A stretch of 64,000 nt of DNA from an uncultured Roseateles sp. (GCF_945956965.1 NZ_CAMFJS010000010.1:88496-152495), one strand, 5' to 3'; positions 1-8,980 are shown, counted from the first letter of the stretch. The notes: generated from the sequence alone by a model not told the origin. Program-made: numbers and translations.

Positions 1-1140
1 AATGCAGTCAAGCTGGGATCTTGTTGACATGTAGTAGATCCATAGCTTCAAGAAGAGTTCGGCCGCCCATGTCGATGACCAAAAGACGTAAAAGAAGTTG
101 CCTCCACCTTCAAGCGCATTTCCTTTCCAACCTGCATGCAATTGGTTTGTCGTTGAATAGAGGTTTCGCGGAAGCAAGCCATATCGCGTTCGCAAGTAGG
201 CCTGTCGATTCAAGGGCTGCTGTTTAAGCCCTGGAACCCCGGCATCTGGCGGTACTGCTCCCGAAGACGGGTGGTAGATTCGAACCAGAGCCTGATCTGG
301 GTGAAGTGGATTCGCAGCCACGTCATGGACAAACAAATGGAATGGCTCTGAAACACGCACTCCGCCGTAATGCATGAGCATCGTGATCAGGATGTCTCGC
401 ACATTGAGGCGCTCTTCCAGTCGGGGACTTGTTTGCCGCCCAGGCACGATGAACCCTGCAAAAAGGAGATCAAGAATTCGTTCCCTTGGGAAAATCTTGG
501 TCGCGCCACGGTCGACAACGGGTGTGCGTCCCAGCATCACGCTGCGGGCCCGCCGAAGTTCTACCGCTGCGGCGCTGCTGCTATAGGTGTGACCGAGAAA
601 TGCCCTGTCGCGTCTCTGATGCCAGGCAGCCCAAGCAAGGGCTTCCTCGCCACGGGTCGCCGTTCGCCAGGGATTGAGTGGCCGTGTGCCATCTCTGTCT
701 GCAAGCCAATCGCTGAGAGCCGTTATCGGCCCCAACAGACCACGGACAGCGGACTCACCTCGCCCAAACCAGTAGAGACCACTCGGATCGATACCGTCAG
801 GTCCGATCGTCCCAGAGTGCAAAGCCCCCGCGAATGCAACGAAGAGGTCCCTAGAGTCCTCAAAGCAGCTCCGATTCGCCAGGAAGTAATCCAGTAGGAG
901 CGAAACCCCTAGGACGAGCTTGTTCATCCAGCTCTGGCTGCGGGCGTGGCCTACAAACGCCAAATACCGCGCAAGTGGCATCAGTGGCCCGTGCTCGGTG
1001 AGGATCACGGGGATCTCTTGCCAAACACCAGAGTTGTCTCGATATGCGCGCCCTCTAACTACCGAGTGGCGCGTGTGCCCCTCAACGACCAGACCTACGT
1101 CAGAAGGATCTGACACCGAGCAAGAAGAAGAACATAACAC
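1..1140 (-). CDS. gmtY: Tyrosine site-specific recombinase, GmtY-like (3' end beyond window)
   Basis: The minus strand is open from a stop near 1215 to the window edge. From a GTG at 1140 this gives 380 codons with no stop. Residues ~21-80 read as a conserved N-terminal block (for example GPLMPLARYLAF and HARSQSWMNKLV). Residues ~114-145 contain GPDGIDPSGLYWF. At ~250-270 MLMHYGGVRVSEPFHLFVHD is the box of tyrosine recombinases carrying the first catalytic Arg (R262 in this numbering). The HxxR box and nucleophilic Tyr must lie outside the window. From memory the whole sequence matches the recombinase named GmtY in Gamma-Mobile-Trio islands. The integrase family is firm; the GmtY assignment is recall, not a search. 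No ATG is in frame near the start; GTG 1140 or GTG 1116 are the options and neither has a clear Shine-Dalgarno. GC is lower than in the flanking genes, as expected for an acquired element. Confidence 0.75.
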   Translation of the reverse strand, partial: MLCSSSCSVSDPSDVGLVVEGHTRHSVVRGRAYRDNSGVWQEIPVILTEHGPLMPLARYLAFVGHARSQSWMNKLVLGVSLLLDYFLANRSCFEDSRDLFVAFAGALHSGTIGPDGIDPSGLYWFGRGESAVRGLLGPITALSDWLADRDGTRPLNPWRTATRGEEALAWAAWHQRRDRAFLGHTYSSSAAAVELRRARSVMLGRTPVVDRGATKIFPRERILDLLFAGFIVPGRQTSPRLEERLNVRDILITMLMHYGGVRVSEPFHLFVHDVAANPLHPDQALVRIYHPSSGAVPPDAGVPGLKQQPLNRQAYLRTRYGLLPRNLYSTTNQLHAGWKGNALEGGGNFFYVFWSSTWAAELFLKLWIYYMSTRSQLDCI

Positions 1141-1249
1141 GTATTGATAACATGAAGAGTGCAGATAAATGATTTTAATGCACGATAGACGACTGCAAGC
1201 CCTGCACACCGATCAAACAAGGACTGGTAGGTTTGCGCGCACCATGTAA
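1141..1249. other. Non-coding end of the integrated element, with short repeats
   Basis: This AT-rich stretch separates the recombinase start from the truncated S4 gene. It holds a direct repeat TGTTAT (minus strand, in CATGTTATCAATACGTGTTA, around 1135-1152), an inverted repeat TGCA-agccc-TGCA (around 1195-1207) and the palindrome TGCGCGCA (1234-1241). Such elements are typical of a recombinase gene promoter and attachment-site core. No consensus is known to me for this family, so the assignment as element end rests on position between gmtY and the broken gene. Confidence 0.45.
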
Positions 1250-1327
1250 TGCCCAAAGCCACTTATCCAGGCGCAGGCCATCGGCCTTGGCGGTTTTCTT
1301 GTCTGCGGTGGCGGCTTGATTTTTCAT
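1250..1327 (-). pseudogene. hslR: 5' remnant of S4-domain RNA-binding protein (Hsp15/HslR-like), interrupted by the island
   Basis: The minus strand from ATG 1327 reads MKNQAATADKKTAKADGLRL and continues DKWLWA. The motif LRLDKWLWA is the hallmark start of the S4 RNA-binding domain of Hsp15, which normally continues with ARxxKTR. Here the match stops abruptly at the Ala, and the frame runs through unrelated sequence to a TAA about 27 codons later. The ATG overlaps the TGA of the histidine kinase upstream by four bases (ATGA), so the intact gene was translationally coupled to it. The break at about 1245-1250 coincides with the drop in GC and with the start of the recombinase-bearing element, so I infer insertional disruption. 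The missing part, if it survives, should lie at the far end of the island. Confidence 0.75.
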
Positions 1328-2802
1328 GTGGCGGCATTGTCCGCCAAGCGCGGCGGGCTCGCGATGGGCAGGCGCACCCGCGCGATCAGGCCGCTGCCGT
1401 TGGCTGCGCCTGGCTCGGGCGTGCGGTTGTCTAGGCTCATTTGCCCGCCCATGGACTGCACGATTTCGCGACAGATCGCCAGCCCCAAGCCAGCGCCGCC
1501 TGGCGAGCCGCTGGCAAAGGGCTGCATCAGGCGTGGCCGCAGGCTGGGGGCGATGCCGGGCCCGCTGTCAGCGATGGCGAGTTCGGCGTGCTCACCCATG
1601 TCGCGCAAGCTCACGCTCAGCTGGCCCAGTGGCGGGCTGTGTTTGACGGCGTTATGCAGCAGATTGCGCACCAGCTCGCGCAGCGCCCAGGGGTGGCCCA
1701 GCACCGGGCAGCTCTGCGTGTCCAGCTCGAAGTCCAGACCTGCATCGGCGATCAGCGGGGCCAGATCCAGCGCCACTTCGCGCACGGTGTCGGCCCAGTC
1801 CTGCAGCGGCGGGTCGCCTTGCTGGCGCAGCTGCTCCACTTTGGCCAGGGCCAGCATCTGGTTGGCCAGATTGGTGGCGCCGTCCACGGTCTGACCGATC
1901 TCGCTGAGCGCCTGCATCGGGCTCAGGTCGCCGCGCTGGGCGGATTGCACCTGCACCTTCAGCACCGCCAGCGGGGTGCGAAGCTGATGGGAGGCGTCGC
2001 GCACAAAACGTTTTTGGTGCGCGAGCAGATTGGCTTGGCGGTCCCAGGCGACGTTGATGGCGGCGATCAGCGGGCTCAGCTCGGCTGGGGCGGCGGGCGC
2101 ATGGATGGGGCGCAAATCATCGCCTTCGCGCGCGGTGATGGCGCGGCTGAGCTCTCGCACCGGCCGCGTGGCGCCTTGCACCACCAGCCATACCACCGCA
2201 GCAATCACCGCCAGCAAGGCGGCCTGATGCCATAGCGTGGACTGCAGCACCCGGTGGGCCAGGGTGCGGCGCAGCTGCAGGGTTTCGGCCACCTGGATGG
2301 TGGCCATGCCCATGCCGTCTTCATCGGCCACCGGCTGCAGCAGCACGGCAACGCGGACCGGCTCGCCGTGATAGACATCGTCGTAAAAATCGACCAGGGC
2401 CGCGTAGATGCCGCGTGCTGGGATCTGCCCATGCCAGGCTGGCAAGTCCTCAAAGCCCGAAACCAGCTCACCCTTGAAACCGCTGACCTTGTAGACCATG
2501 CGGCTGCGGTTGTCGGCCTCGAAGGCTTCCAGCGCGGAGTAGGGCACGGCCGCATGCAAGGTGGGCACGCCGCCGCTATTGCGCACATCGAGCTGCTCGC
2601 CAATGGCCTTGGCCGAGGCCAAAAGGCTGCGGTCGTAGGCGGTGTCCACGGCGGCCAGGGCGTCGAAATAAAGCCGGTAGGCATTGAGCCCGACCAGCAT
2701 GCCCACCGGCAGCAAGATGCCCAGCAGCAGCTGGCTGCGCATGGACAAGCGACCTATACCTTGGCCCAAACGCTGGCCCAGACCGAAGAACCAAGACTTC
2801 AT
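1324..2802 (-). CDS. tctE: Sensor histidine kinase TctE
   Basis: Inner-membrane sensor kinase of 492 residues. An N-terminal membrane segment (~24-42) is followed by a periplasmic domain of the two-component-sensor N-terminal type (~45-185), a second membrane segment (~192-210), HAMP-like linker, and the kinase core. The phosphoacceptor is H272 in DASHQLRTPLAVL. The N box is LVRNLLHNAVKHSP and the G boxes are ADSGPGIAP and GGAGLGLAICREI. It lies 10 bp downstream of tctD and divergent from tctCBA, the usual arrangement for the TctDE system that induces uptake of tricarboxylates such as citrate. The actual ligand cannot be read from the sequence. Its stop codon overlaps the ATG of the truncated S4 gene. 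Confidence 0.9.
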   Translation of the reverse strand: MKSWFFGLGQRLGQGIGRLSMRSQLLLGILLPVGMLVGLNAYRLYFDALAAVDTAYDRSLLASAKAIGEQLDVRNSGGVPTLHAAVPYSALEAFEADNRSRMVYKVSGFKGELVSGFEDLPAWHGQIPARGIYAALVDFYDDVYHGEPVRVAVLLQPVADEDGMGMATIQVAETLQLRRTLAHRVLQSTLWHQAALLAVIAAVVWLVVQGATRPVRELSRAITAREGDDLRPIHAPAAPAELSPLIAAINVAWDRQANLLAHQKRFVRDASHQLRTPLAVLKVQVQSAQRGDLSPMQALSEIGQTVDGATNLANQMLALAKVEQLRQQGDPPLQDWADTVREVALDLAPLIADAGLDFELDTQSCPVLGHPWALRELVRNLLHNAVKHSPPLGQLSVSLRDMGEHAELAIADSGPGIAPSLRPRLMQPFASGSPGGAGLGLAICREIVQSMGGQMSLDNRTPEPGAANGSGLIARVRLPIASPPRLADNAAT

Positions 2803-2812
2803 GCGCCGCCAC

Positions 2813-3523
2813 TCACGGCTCGGCCTTGAGCAAATAGCCCAGGCCGCGCAGCGTCACTAGGCGGGCCTGGGTGGTGCTGAGTTTTTTGCGCAGACGGTAG
2901 GCCACCACCTCGATGGCATCGGGCTGCACGTCCACTGCGTCACCAAACACCAGGCTGCTCAGGCGCTCCTTGGCCACCGCCTGGCCGGGGCGCGCCAGCA
3001 GGGCGCGCAGCAGGGCGGCTTCGCGCGGCGGCAGCTCCAGCGCCAGGCCCATGTGATAGATGGCGCCACTTTCCTGATCGGCACGCAGGCCGCAAAAGCT
3101 TGGGGTGTCGGCGCTGTGCGGCGGTAGGGTCGATGCAGCGGAAGGGGTGGAATGGTCGGCGCTGCGGCGGCGCCTTGCCAGCGCGCGCACGCGGGCCTCC
3201 AACTCGTCCAGGTCAAAGGGCTTGGGCAGATAGTCGTCGGCACCGATATTCAGGCCCAGGATGCGGTCACCCACGGTGCCGCGCGCGGTCAGGATGATGA
3301 CGGGGGTGCTGAGGTTTTCGGCCCGCGCGTCGGACAGCACTTCCAAGCCATCGCGGCCGGGCAGGGAGAGGTCCAGCAAGACCACGTCGGGCCGGCATTC
3401 GCGCCAGCGTTCCAACGCCTGGGCGCCATCGCCGCAGCTGGTGACATGGATGCCGCGGCGCTCGAAAGAGCGCTGCAAAGCCGTCTGCATGGCCAGGTTG
3501 TCTTCGATCAGCAGCAGATTCAT
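2813..3523 (-). CDS. tctD: Response regulator TctD, OmpR family
   Basis: DNA-binding partner of TctE, 236 residues. The receiver domain (1-~115) has acidic residues E7/D8, phosphoacceptor D51 in VVLLDLSLPG, and the switch Lys in DDYLPKPF. A C-terminal winged helix (~150-236) ends with VAYRLRKKL and TLRGLGYLL, typical of OmpR/PhoB regulators. I chose ATG 3523 (MNLLLIEDN) because the receiver fold begins there; the longer open frame upstream has no family similarity. The linker near residues 120-150 is Ser/Pro-rich. It probably activates the divergent tctCBA from the 237-bp region between the two operons. Confidence 0.92.
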   Translation of the reverse strand: MNLLLIEDNLAMQTALQRSFERRGIHVTSCGDGAQALERWRECRPDVVLLDLSLPGRDGLEVLSDARAENLSTPVIILTARGTVGDRILGLNIGADDYLPKPFDLDELEARVRALARRRRSADHSTPSAASTLPPHSADTPSFCGLRADQESGAIYHMGLALELPPREAALLRALLARPGQAVAKERLSSLVFGDAVDVQPDAIEVVAYRLRKKLSTTQARLVTLRGLGYLLKAEP

Positions 3524-3760
3524 GGCGGCACGATACCAGCGGCGGCGCGGCGCGCGGGCGAGTTTCGCGATCTCTGGTTTACCCGTAGCTTGCGGACAGC
3601 GAATTGACAGGCTCGCCCCGCACCATTCAGGGTCGTGAACTGGTCGGGGCGGGCAGGACCCGCCGGCTCGGTGTTCACGGCCAAGCAGCCTGGCTGCGCC
3701 TTCGGGCGAGAGCAAAATTTCTCATCCGTTCTGGCCCATTCAAAAAAACAGGAGACAAGC

Positions 3761-4723
3761 ATGCGTCGCGATACCTTTCTGAAGTCCTTGCTGGCGCTGA
3801 CCGCGGCCGGCGGCCTGCCGCTGGCGGCGCGCGCCTCGGGCGCCAATCTGAAGATGATGCTGCCTGCCAACCCCGGCGGTGGCTGGGATACGACCGGCCG
3901 CGCCTTGGGCAAGGCCTTGCAAGAAGGCGGCCTGGCCAATTCGGTCAACTACGAGAACAAGGGAGGCGCGGCCGGCGCCATCGGCCTGGCGCAGTTCGTC
4001 AACGCCAACAAGGGCGAGGGCAATGCGCTGATGGTGATGGGCGCGGTGATGCTGGGCGGCTTGATTACCGGCCGCCCGCCAGTGACGCTGGACAAGGCCA
4101 CGCCGATTGCGCGCCTGACCAGCGAATACAACGTCTTTGTGCTGCCCGCCAACTCGCCCTTCAAGACCATGGCCGAGGTGATTGCCCAGCTCAAGAAAGA
4201 CCCCGGCAGCGTCAAGTGGGGCGGTGGTTCGCGCGGCTCGACCGAGCACATTGCCGCCGCCATGGTGGCGCGCGCCGCCGGTGTGGACCCGAGCAAGATC
4301 AACTACGTCGCCTTCCGCGGCGGCGGTGAGGCCACGGCCGCCATTCTGGGCGGCAATGTCAGCATCGGCGGCAGCGGCTACAGCGAGTTCTCGCAGTACA
4401 TCGAGAGCGGCAAGATGCGCGCCCTGGCCATCACCTCGGACACGCGCCTGAAGGGCATCAATGTGCCCACGCTGCGCGAGCTGGGCCTGGATGTGGTGAT
4501 CGGCAACTGGCGCGGCGTCTACGGCGCGCCTGGCATCACCGAGGCGCAGCGCAAGGCGCTGACCGATCTGGTGGTGGCCGCCACCAAGACCAAGTCCTGG
4601 CAGGAATCGCTGGAGAAGAACAACTGGACCAGCGCTTTGCTGACCGGTGCGGCTTTCGAGAAATTCGTCGATGACGAGTTCGCCAGCCTGCGCGCCGTGA
4701 TGGTCAAGAGCGGCATGCTTTGA
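3761..4723 (+). CDS. tctC: Tripartite tricarboxylate transporter substrate-binding protein TctC (Bug family)
   Basis: Periplasmic binding protein of 320 residues that captures the substrate for the TctAB permease. The start at 3761 has a good ribosome site (GGAGACAAGC) and gives an N-terminal signal with an Arg pair (MRRDTFLKSLLALTAAGGLP) and Ala-rich cleavage region. The mature part shows the Bug-family blocks PANPGGGWDTTGRALG, GGSRGSTEHIAAA and APGITEAQRKAL. It is the first gene of tctCBA, with TGATG overlap into tctB. Bug proteins bind many carboxylates, so citrate or tricarballylate is inferred only from the tctDE-tctCBA context. Confidence 0.92.
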   Translation: MRRDTFLKSLLALTAAGGLPLAARASGANLKMMLPANPGGGWDTTGRALGKALQEGGLANSVNYENKGGAAGAIGLAQFVNANKGEGNALMVMGAVMLGGLITGRPPVTLDKATPIARLTSEYNVFVLPANSPFKTMAEVIAQLKKDPGSVKWGGGSRGSTEHIAAAMVARAAGVDPSKINYVAFRGGGEATAAILGGNVSIGGSGYSEFSQYIESGKMRALAITSDTRLKGINVPTLRELGLDVVIGNWRGVYGAPGITEAQRKALTDLVVAATKTKSWQESLEKNNWTSALLTGAAFEKFVDDEFASLRAVMVKSGML

Positions 4724-5244
4724 TGAGCAACTCGGTGAACGCGAATAGCGTCAATTTCCGGCAGGTCGCCGTCGCCGGCGGCGTGCTGGCGCTGGCCCTG
4801 GTGCTGGGCTGGGGCGCTTTGTCGATTTCCAGCGATGCCGGCTACGGCGGTGTGGCGCCCAACTTTCTGCCCTGGCTGGTGGCCGGCCTGCTGACGGCCT
4901 GCGCCGCCCGCCTGGTCTGGCAGGCCTGCCGCGGCGGCTTCCCGGATATGGGGGACGCTGACGGTGCCGAGCACGGCCATTGGGCCGGCTTTGCCTGGGT
5001 CTCAGCGGGCATGCTTTTGAATGCCTTGGCCATCACCACGCTGGGCTTCATTCTCAGCTGCACGCTGTGCTATGTGCTGGCCATCCGCGGCTTTCGCTCG
5101 GCGGAAGACCGGCTGGATCTGAGCCCGCGCATCTGGCTGCTGGATGCTTTGGTGGGCATGGCGATCTCCGCACCGGTGTTCTGGTGCTTCACCCAATTGC
5201 TGGCAATCAGCTTGCCGGGCCTGACGACGAGCGGGTGGATTTGA
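4723..5244 (+). CDS. tctB: Tripartite tricarboxylate transporter small membrane subunit TctB
   Basis: Small permease subunit of 173 residues with about four membrane segments, which pairs with TctA. The ATG at 4723 overlaps the tctC stop (TGATG), and its own stop overlaps the tctA ATG in the same way, so the three genes are translationally coupled. Hydrophobic stretches lie at ~14-34, ~45-65, ~85-115 and ~140-165. TctB sequences are poorly conserved; the assignment depends on size, topology and position between tctC and tctA. Confidence 0.88.
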   Translation: MSNSVNANSVNFRQVAVAGGVLALALVLGWGALSISSDAGYGGVAPNFLPWLVAGLLTACAARLVWQACRGGFPDMGDADGAEHGHWAGFAWVSAGMLLNALAITTLGFILSCTLCYVLAIRGFRSAEDRLDLSPRIWLLDALVGMAISAPVFWCFTQLLAISLPGLTTSGWI

Positions 5245-6740
5245 TGTTGGATGTTTGGAATCAATTGCTGCAGGGCTTTGCCACTGCAGGCACGCCGGTC
5301 AATTTGATGTGGGCGCTGGTGGGTTGCACCATTGGCACGGCAGTGGGCGTTTTGCCCGGCATTGGCCCGGCCACGGCCGTGGCCATGCTGCTGCCGATCA
5401 CGCTCAAGGTTGACCCGACCGCCTCGATGATCTTCTTCGCTGGCATTTACTACGGCGCCATGTATGGCGGCTCCACCACCTCGATCCTGCTCAACACGCC
5501 GGGTGAGGCTGGCTCGATGGTGACGGCGCTGGAAGGCAACAAGATGGCCAAAAGCGGCCGCGCCGGCGCGGCCTTGGCCACGGCGGCGGTGGGCTCCTTT
5601 GTGGCCGGCACCATTGCCACCGTCTTGGTAACGCTGTTCGCGCCGCTGGTGGCCAAGTACGCCGTGCTGCTGGGCCCGCCGGAGTATTTCCTGTTGATGG
5701 TCTTGGCCTTCATCACGGTCAGCGCTGTGCTGGGACAAAGCATGGTGCGCGGGCTGACGGCCTTGGGCCTGGGCCTGGCCCTGGGCCTGGTGGGCATCGA
5801 CCAAATCTCCGGCCAGGCGCGTTACACCGCCAATGTGCCGGAGTTGATGGACGGCTTCGAAGTGGTGCTGATCGCGGTGGGCTTGTTCGCCGTGGCCGAG
5901 GCGCTGTACGCGGTGCTCTACCAGGGCAAGGAGGTGGACACGCAAAACCGCATGGGCAAGGTGCACATGACCTTGTCGGAGTGGAGTCGTTCCTGGCCGG
6001 CCTGGCTGCGCGGCACCTTCATCGGCTTCCCCTTTGGCTGCATCCCGGCCGGCGGCAGTGAGATCCCGACCTTTCTGAGCTACGCCACCGAAAAGAAGCT
6101 GGCCAAGGACAAGCAGGCCTTTGGCAGCACCGGCGCCATCGAAGGTGTGGCCGGTCCGGAAGCGGCGAACAATGCGGCCATCACGGCCACGCTGATTCCG
6201 CTGCTGACCCTGGGCATTCCGACCAGCAACACGGCGGCGATTCTGCTGGGTGCCTTCCAGAACTACGGCATCCAGCCCGGTCCGCAGTTGTTCGACACCA
6301 ATGGTGCGCTGGTCTGGGCGCTGATTGCTTCGCTCTACATCGGCAATGTGATGCTCTTAATCCTTAACCTGCCGCTGGTGGGCCTGTGGGTCAAGCTGCT
6401 CAAGCTGCCGAAGGCACCGCTGTATGCCGGCATCCTGATCTTCGCCACCGTGGGCGTGTACGGCATGCGCCAGAGTGCCTTCGATCTGGTCTTGCTCTAC
6501 GGCATTGGCCTGCTGGGCGTGGTGATGCGGCGCTTCCGCTTCCCGACCGCACCGGTGGTGGTGGGCATGATTCTGGGCCCCTTGGCTGAGGCGCAGTTGC
6601 GCAATGCCATCTCGATCGGTGAAGGCCAATGGGGCGTGTTCATGGAGCGGCCGATGTCCGCCTTCTTGCTGCTGGTGCTGGCCACGCTGATCCTGCTGCC
6701 GCGCCTGCTGGCTTGGCGCAAACAGGCGCGCAGTCGCTGA
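5244..6740 (+). CDS. tctA: Tripartite tricarboxylate transporter large permease TctA
   Basis: Large permease of 498 residues with roughly 12 membrane segments; it forms the transport channel, energised by the ion gradient. The conserved N-terminal block [19 protein letters not shown] and the block [20 protein letters not shown] are characteristic of the family, as is [15 protein letters not shown] in the C-terminal half. I chose ATG 5244, coupled to tctB by a one-base overlap, over the much longer open frame beginning inside tctB. A strong terminator follows 16 bp after the stop. Confidence 0.95.
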   Translation: MLDVWNQLLQGFATAGTPVNLMWALVGCTIGTAVGVLPGIGPATAVAMLLPITLKVDPTASMIFFAGIYYGAMYGGSTTSILLNTPGEAGSMVTALEGNKMAKSGRAGAALATAAVGSFVAGTIATVLVTLFAPLVAKYAVLLGPPEYFLLMVLAFITVSAVLGQSMVRGLTALGLGLALGLVGIDQISGQARYTANVPELMDGFEVVLIAVGLFAVAEALYAVLYQGKEVDTQNRMGKVHMTLSEWSRSWPAWLRGTFIGFPFGCIPAGGSEIPTFLSYATEKKLAKDKQAFGSTGAIEGVAGPEAANNAAITATLIPLLTLGIPTSNTAAILLGAFQNYGIQPGPQLFDTNGALVWALIASLYIGNVMLLILNLPLVGLWVKLLKLPKAPLYAGILIFATVGVYGMRQSAFDLVLLYGIGLLGVVMRRFRFPTAPVVVGMILGPLAEAQLRNAISIGEGQWGVFMERPMSAFLLLVLATLILLPRLLAWRKQARSR

Positions 6741-6756
6741 GCGACATCAACCTAAG

Positions 6757-6788
6757 AAAAAGGCGCACTGTGAAGTGCGCCTTTTTTT
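6757..6788. terminator. Bidirectional intrinsic terminator between tctA and hemH
   Basis: Perfect 13-bp stem AAAAAGGCGCACT / AGTGCGCCTTTTT with a GTGA loop, flanked by A-run and T-run. It sits between two convergent genes and works on both strands. Confidence 0.93.
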
Positions 6789-6794
6789 GTTCGA

Positions 6795-7889
6795 TCAGTT
6801 CGCGGCACCCGCCTGGATGGCCCGCTCACGCTGGCACTTCAAAGCGGCTGTGTCGACCGGCTCCTTGGTGGGCCAGCCTTGCAGATGGCGTTCCGTCAGC
6901 GCTGCCAGGGCGCGCATGCCTTCGGGGGAATCGTTCAGGCAGGGGATGTAGTCGTAGCGCTGACCGCCGGCGTGCAAAAAGGCTTCGCGCGCTTCCATAT
7001 TGATTTCTTCCAGCGTTTCCAAGCAGTCGGCGCTGAAGCCGGGGCAGATCACCGCGACATGCTTGACGCCGTCGGCGGCCAGCTTCTTCAGCGTCGGCTC
7101 GGTATAGGGCTGCAACCATTTGGCCTTGCCGAAACGGCTTTGGAAGGTGACGGTGTATTCCGAGGCGCTGAGCCCCAGGCTCTCGGCCAGCAAGCGGCCG
7201 GTCTTCAGGCATTCGCAGTGGTAGGGGTCGCCCAGTTCCAGGGTGCGCGCGGGCATGCCGTGGAAGCTCATCACCAGGCGCTCGGGCCGGCCGTTGGCAG
7301 CCCAATGCTGACGCACGCTTTGCGCCAGCGCGGCGATGTAGCCGGGGTCGTCGTGATAACGGTTGACGAAGCGCAGCTCGGGCAGGTGGCGGGTGCGCAG
7401 CGCCCAGCGCGCCACATCGTCCACCACGCTGGCCGTGGTGGCGCCGGAGTACTGCGGATAGGCCGGCAAGACCAGCACCCGGGTCACGCCCTCGGCCCGC
7501 AAGGCATCGAGCGTGGCGGCAATGGCCGGTGAGCCATAGCGCATGGCATAACGCACCACCACAGCGTGGCCGCGTTCGCCCAGCAAGCCTTGCAGCAGCT
7601 TGGCTTGTTTCTCGGTCCAGACCTTGAGCGGCGAGCCTTCACTGGTCCAGACGCTGGCGTATTTGGCCGCCGATTTGGCCGGCCGCACACGCAGGATCAC
7701 CCCATGCAGGATGAGTTTCCAGACCAGGCGTGGGATCTCCACCACGCGCGGGTCACTGAGGAACTGGCCCAGGTAGCGGCGCAGCGCGGCGGGGGTGGGC
7801 GCGTCTGGCGTGCCGAGGTTGCAAAACAGCACGGCAGTCTTGGGGGCTGTGCCGTGGGCGTAGGGGGCTTCGGGTTTGGGGGCGCTCAT
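6795..7889 (-). CDS. hemH: Ferrochelatase
   Basis: Inserts ferrous iron into protoporphyrin IX, the last step of protoheme synthesis. The 364-residue product starts at ATG 7889 (MSAPKPEAPYAHG), just before the typical AVLFCNLGTPDAPT block. The catalytic histidine lies in MSFHGMPART, and FQSRFGKAKWLQPYTEPTL carries the second conserved block with the acidic metal-pathway residues. A longer open frame upstream has no family similarity. Length is normal for proteobacterial ferrochelatases. It ends next to the shared terminator and appears to be a single-gene unit. Confidence 0.95.
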   Translation of the reverse strand: MSAPKPEAPYAHGTAPKTAVLFCNLGTPDAPTPAALRRYLGQFLSDPRVVEIPRLVWKLILHGVILRVRPAKSAAKYASVWTSEGSPLKVWTEKQAKLLQGLLGERGHAVVVRYAMRYGSPAIAATLDALRAEGVTRVLVLPAYPQYSGATTASVVDDVARWALRTRHLPELRFVNRYHDDPGYIAALAQSVRQHWAANGRPERLVMSFHGMPARTLELGDPYHCECLKTGRLLAESLGLSASEYTVTFQSRFGKAKWLQPYTEPTLKKLAADGVKHVAVICPGFSADCLETLEEINMEAREAFLHAGGQRYDYIPCLNDSPEGMRALAALTERHLQGWPTKEPVDTAALKCQRERAIQAGAAN

Positions 7890-7972
7890 GGGCGCATTGT
7901 CGCAAGCTCTGCGCAGTCTTGCGGCGAATCCACTGGCCGTTTTTCGGTGGGCTGTCAGGCCAGCTGCCGGGC

Positions 7973-8827
7973 TCAGAACCAGTCCGCGCTGCGCTTGAGG
8001 ATCTTGGCCATATCGCCGCTGTCTCGCAGGTCCGCCAAGCCACGGTTGATGTGGCGCAGCACGGCCGGGTGATCGGCGCGGCGCCTTGACAGCGCCATGT
8101 GCAGGGGCATGTCCGCCACGGCAGGTTCCAGCCATTGGAATTGCGCCGCCACGCTTTGCAGTTGGGTTTGCAAAAGATGAAAGGCGACGCCTTTGTCGAT
8201 CAGTACCAAATCGACGCGGCCTGCCAGCAGCTTGCGCAGATTGCTGGCGTCATCCACCGCGAGATCAGTTTGGAAACCCATCTCCTCGAAGCGCGGCGGG
8301 TTGGCGTAGCCCCGCACGGTGCCGATGCGCAGCCCGGGCAGTTGACGCAAGCGGGTCAAATCATCGACGGCCATCACGCTGCCCACGCGCGCGATGAAGC
8401 CGATGCGATTGCTGATGCCCAGCGGCTGCGAGTAGGCGAGATAGCGCTCGCGCGAGGCTTCGTGCCAAATGCCCAGAACGCCGTCGGCGCCCCCGCGCTC
8501 AGCTTCCGCGAGTACACGTGCCCAGGGGCGGAAGAGCACTTCGGCAGCGATGCCGGCGCGCTCCAGCGCGGCGCGGCCCAGGGCGAGTGCCACGCCGCCA
8601 TCAGCACTGCTGCTGCTCATATAGGGCGCGTACTCGGTGGTTAAAAGCGTCAGGCGAGCGGGCGCTGCCGCTTGGCTGCGCGGGCGTGTGGCCGTGGGGC
8701 CAGGTGAGCTTGGCGGCTCGGCCGTCTGGCTAGGGGACGGCAGTGCGGCCATGGCCGATGGGCTTGTGCAGAGCGAAGCCAGCACAGGCGAGGCCAAACT
8801 CAGCAAGGTGCGGCGGCGCGTCAGCAT
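7973..8827 (-). CDS. Periplasmic solute-binding protein, family 3 (polar amino acid type)
   Basis: Exported protein of 284 residues. The N-terminus MLTRRRTLLSLASPVLASLC is a signal peptide with twin or triple Arg, followed by a Pro/Ser-rich linker to ~60. The mature domain has the family-3 layout: LTLLTTEYAPYMSS at the start, GADGVLGIWHEASRERYLAYS, an LRIGTVRGYANP hinge block and VDLVLIDKGVAFHLL. No permease or ATPase is adjacent, so it may be an orphan binding protein or a sensor partner. The ligand is not predictable; family members bind amino acids, but many such orphan proteins do not. Confidence 0.8.
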   Translation of the reverse strand: MLTRRRTLLSLASPVLASLCTSPSAMAALPSPSQTAEPPSSPGPTATRPRSQAAAPARLTLLTTEYAPYMSSSSADGGVALALGRAALERAGIAAEVLFRPWARVLAEAERGGADGVLGIWHEASRERYLAYSQPLGISNRIGFIARVGSVMAVDDLTRLRQLPGLRIGTVRGYANPPRFEEMGFQTDLAVDDASNLRKLLAGRVDLVLIDKGVAFHLLQTQLQSVAAQFQWLEPAVADMPLHMALSRRRADHPAVLRHINRGLADLRDSGDMAKILKRSADWF

Positions 8828-8980
8828 GCCGGATGGTAAACGGGCGTTGAGCCCCTTGGGCGGCAGGGGTTGTTGCCGTCGGCGAGGGGGTCAATATCGG
8901 TCCAGGCGGCCTGCCAACTCGTCATCAGAGGGGCACGCCTTCTCGCCAGTCCGTGCTTGCTGCGAGCGCGCCGATGGCGG

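Noticed and set aside
370..897. Plus-strand open frame of 175 codons near the left edge
   Set aside because: No recognisable product and no ribosome site; it lies opposite the recombinase frame, whose translation is clearly protein-like along its whole length.
1174..1327. 50-residue reading frame beginning MKNQAATADKK as a real small gene
   Set aside because: Only the first ~22 residues match the S4 family and the rest is read-through into the inserted DNA, so I treat it as a gene remnant.
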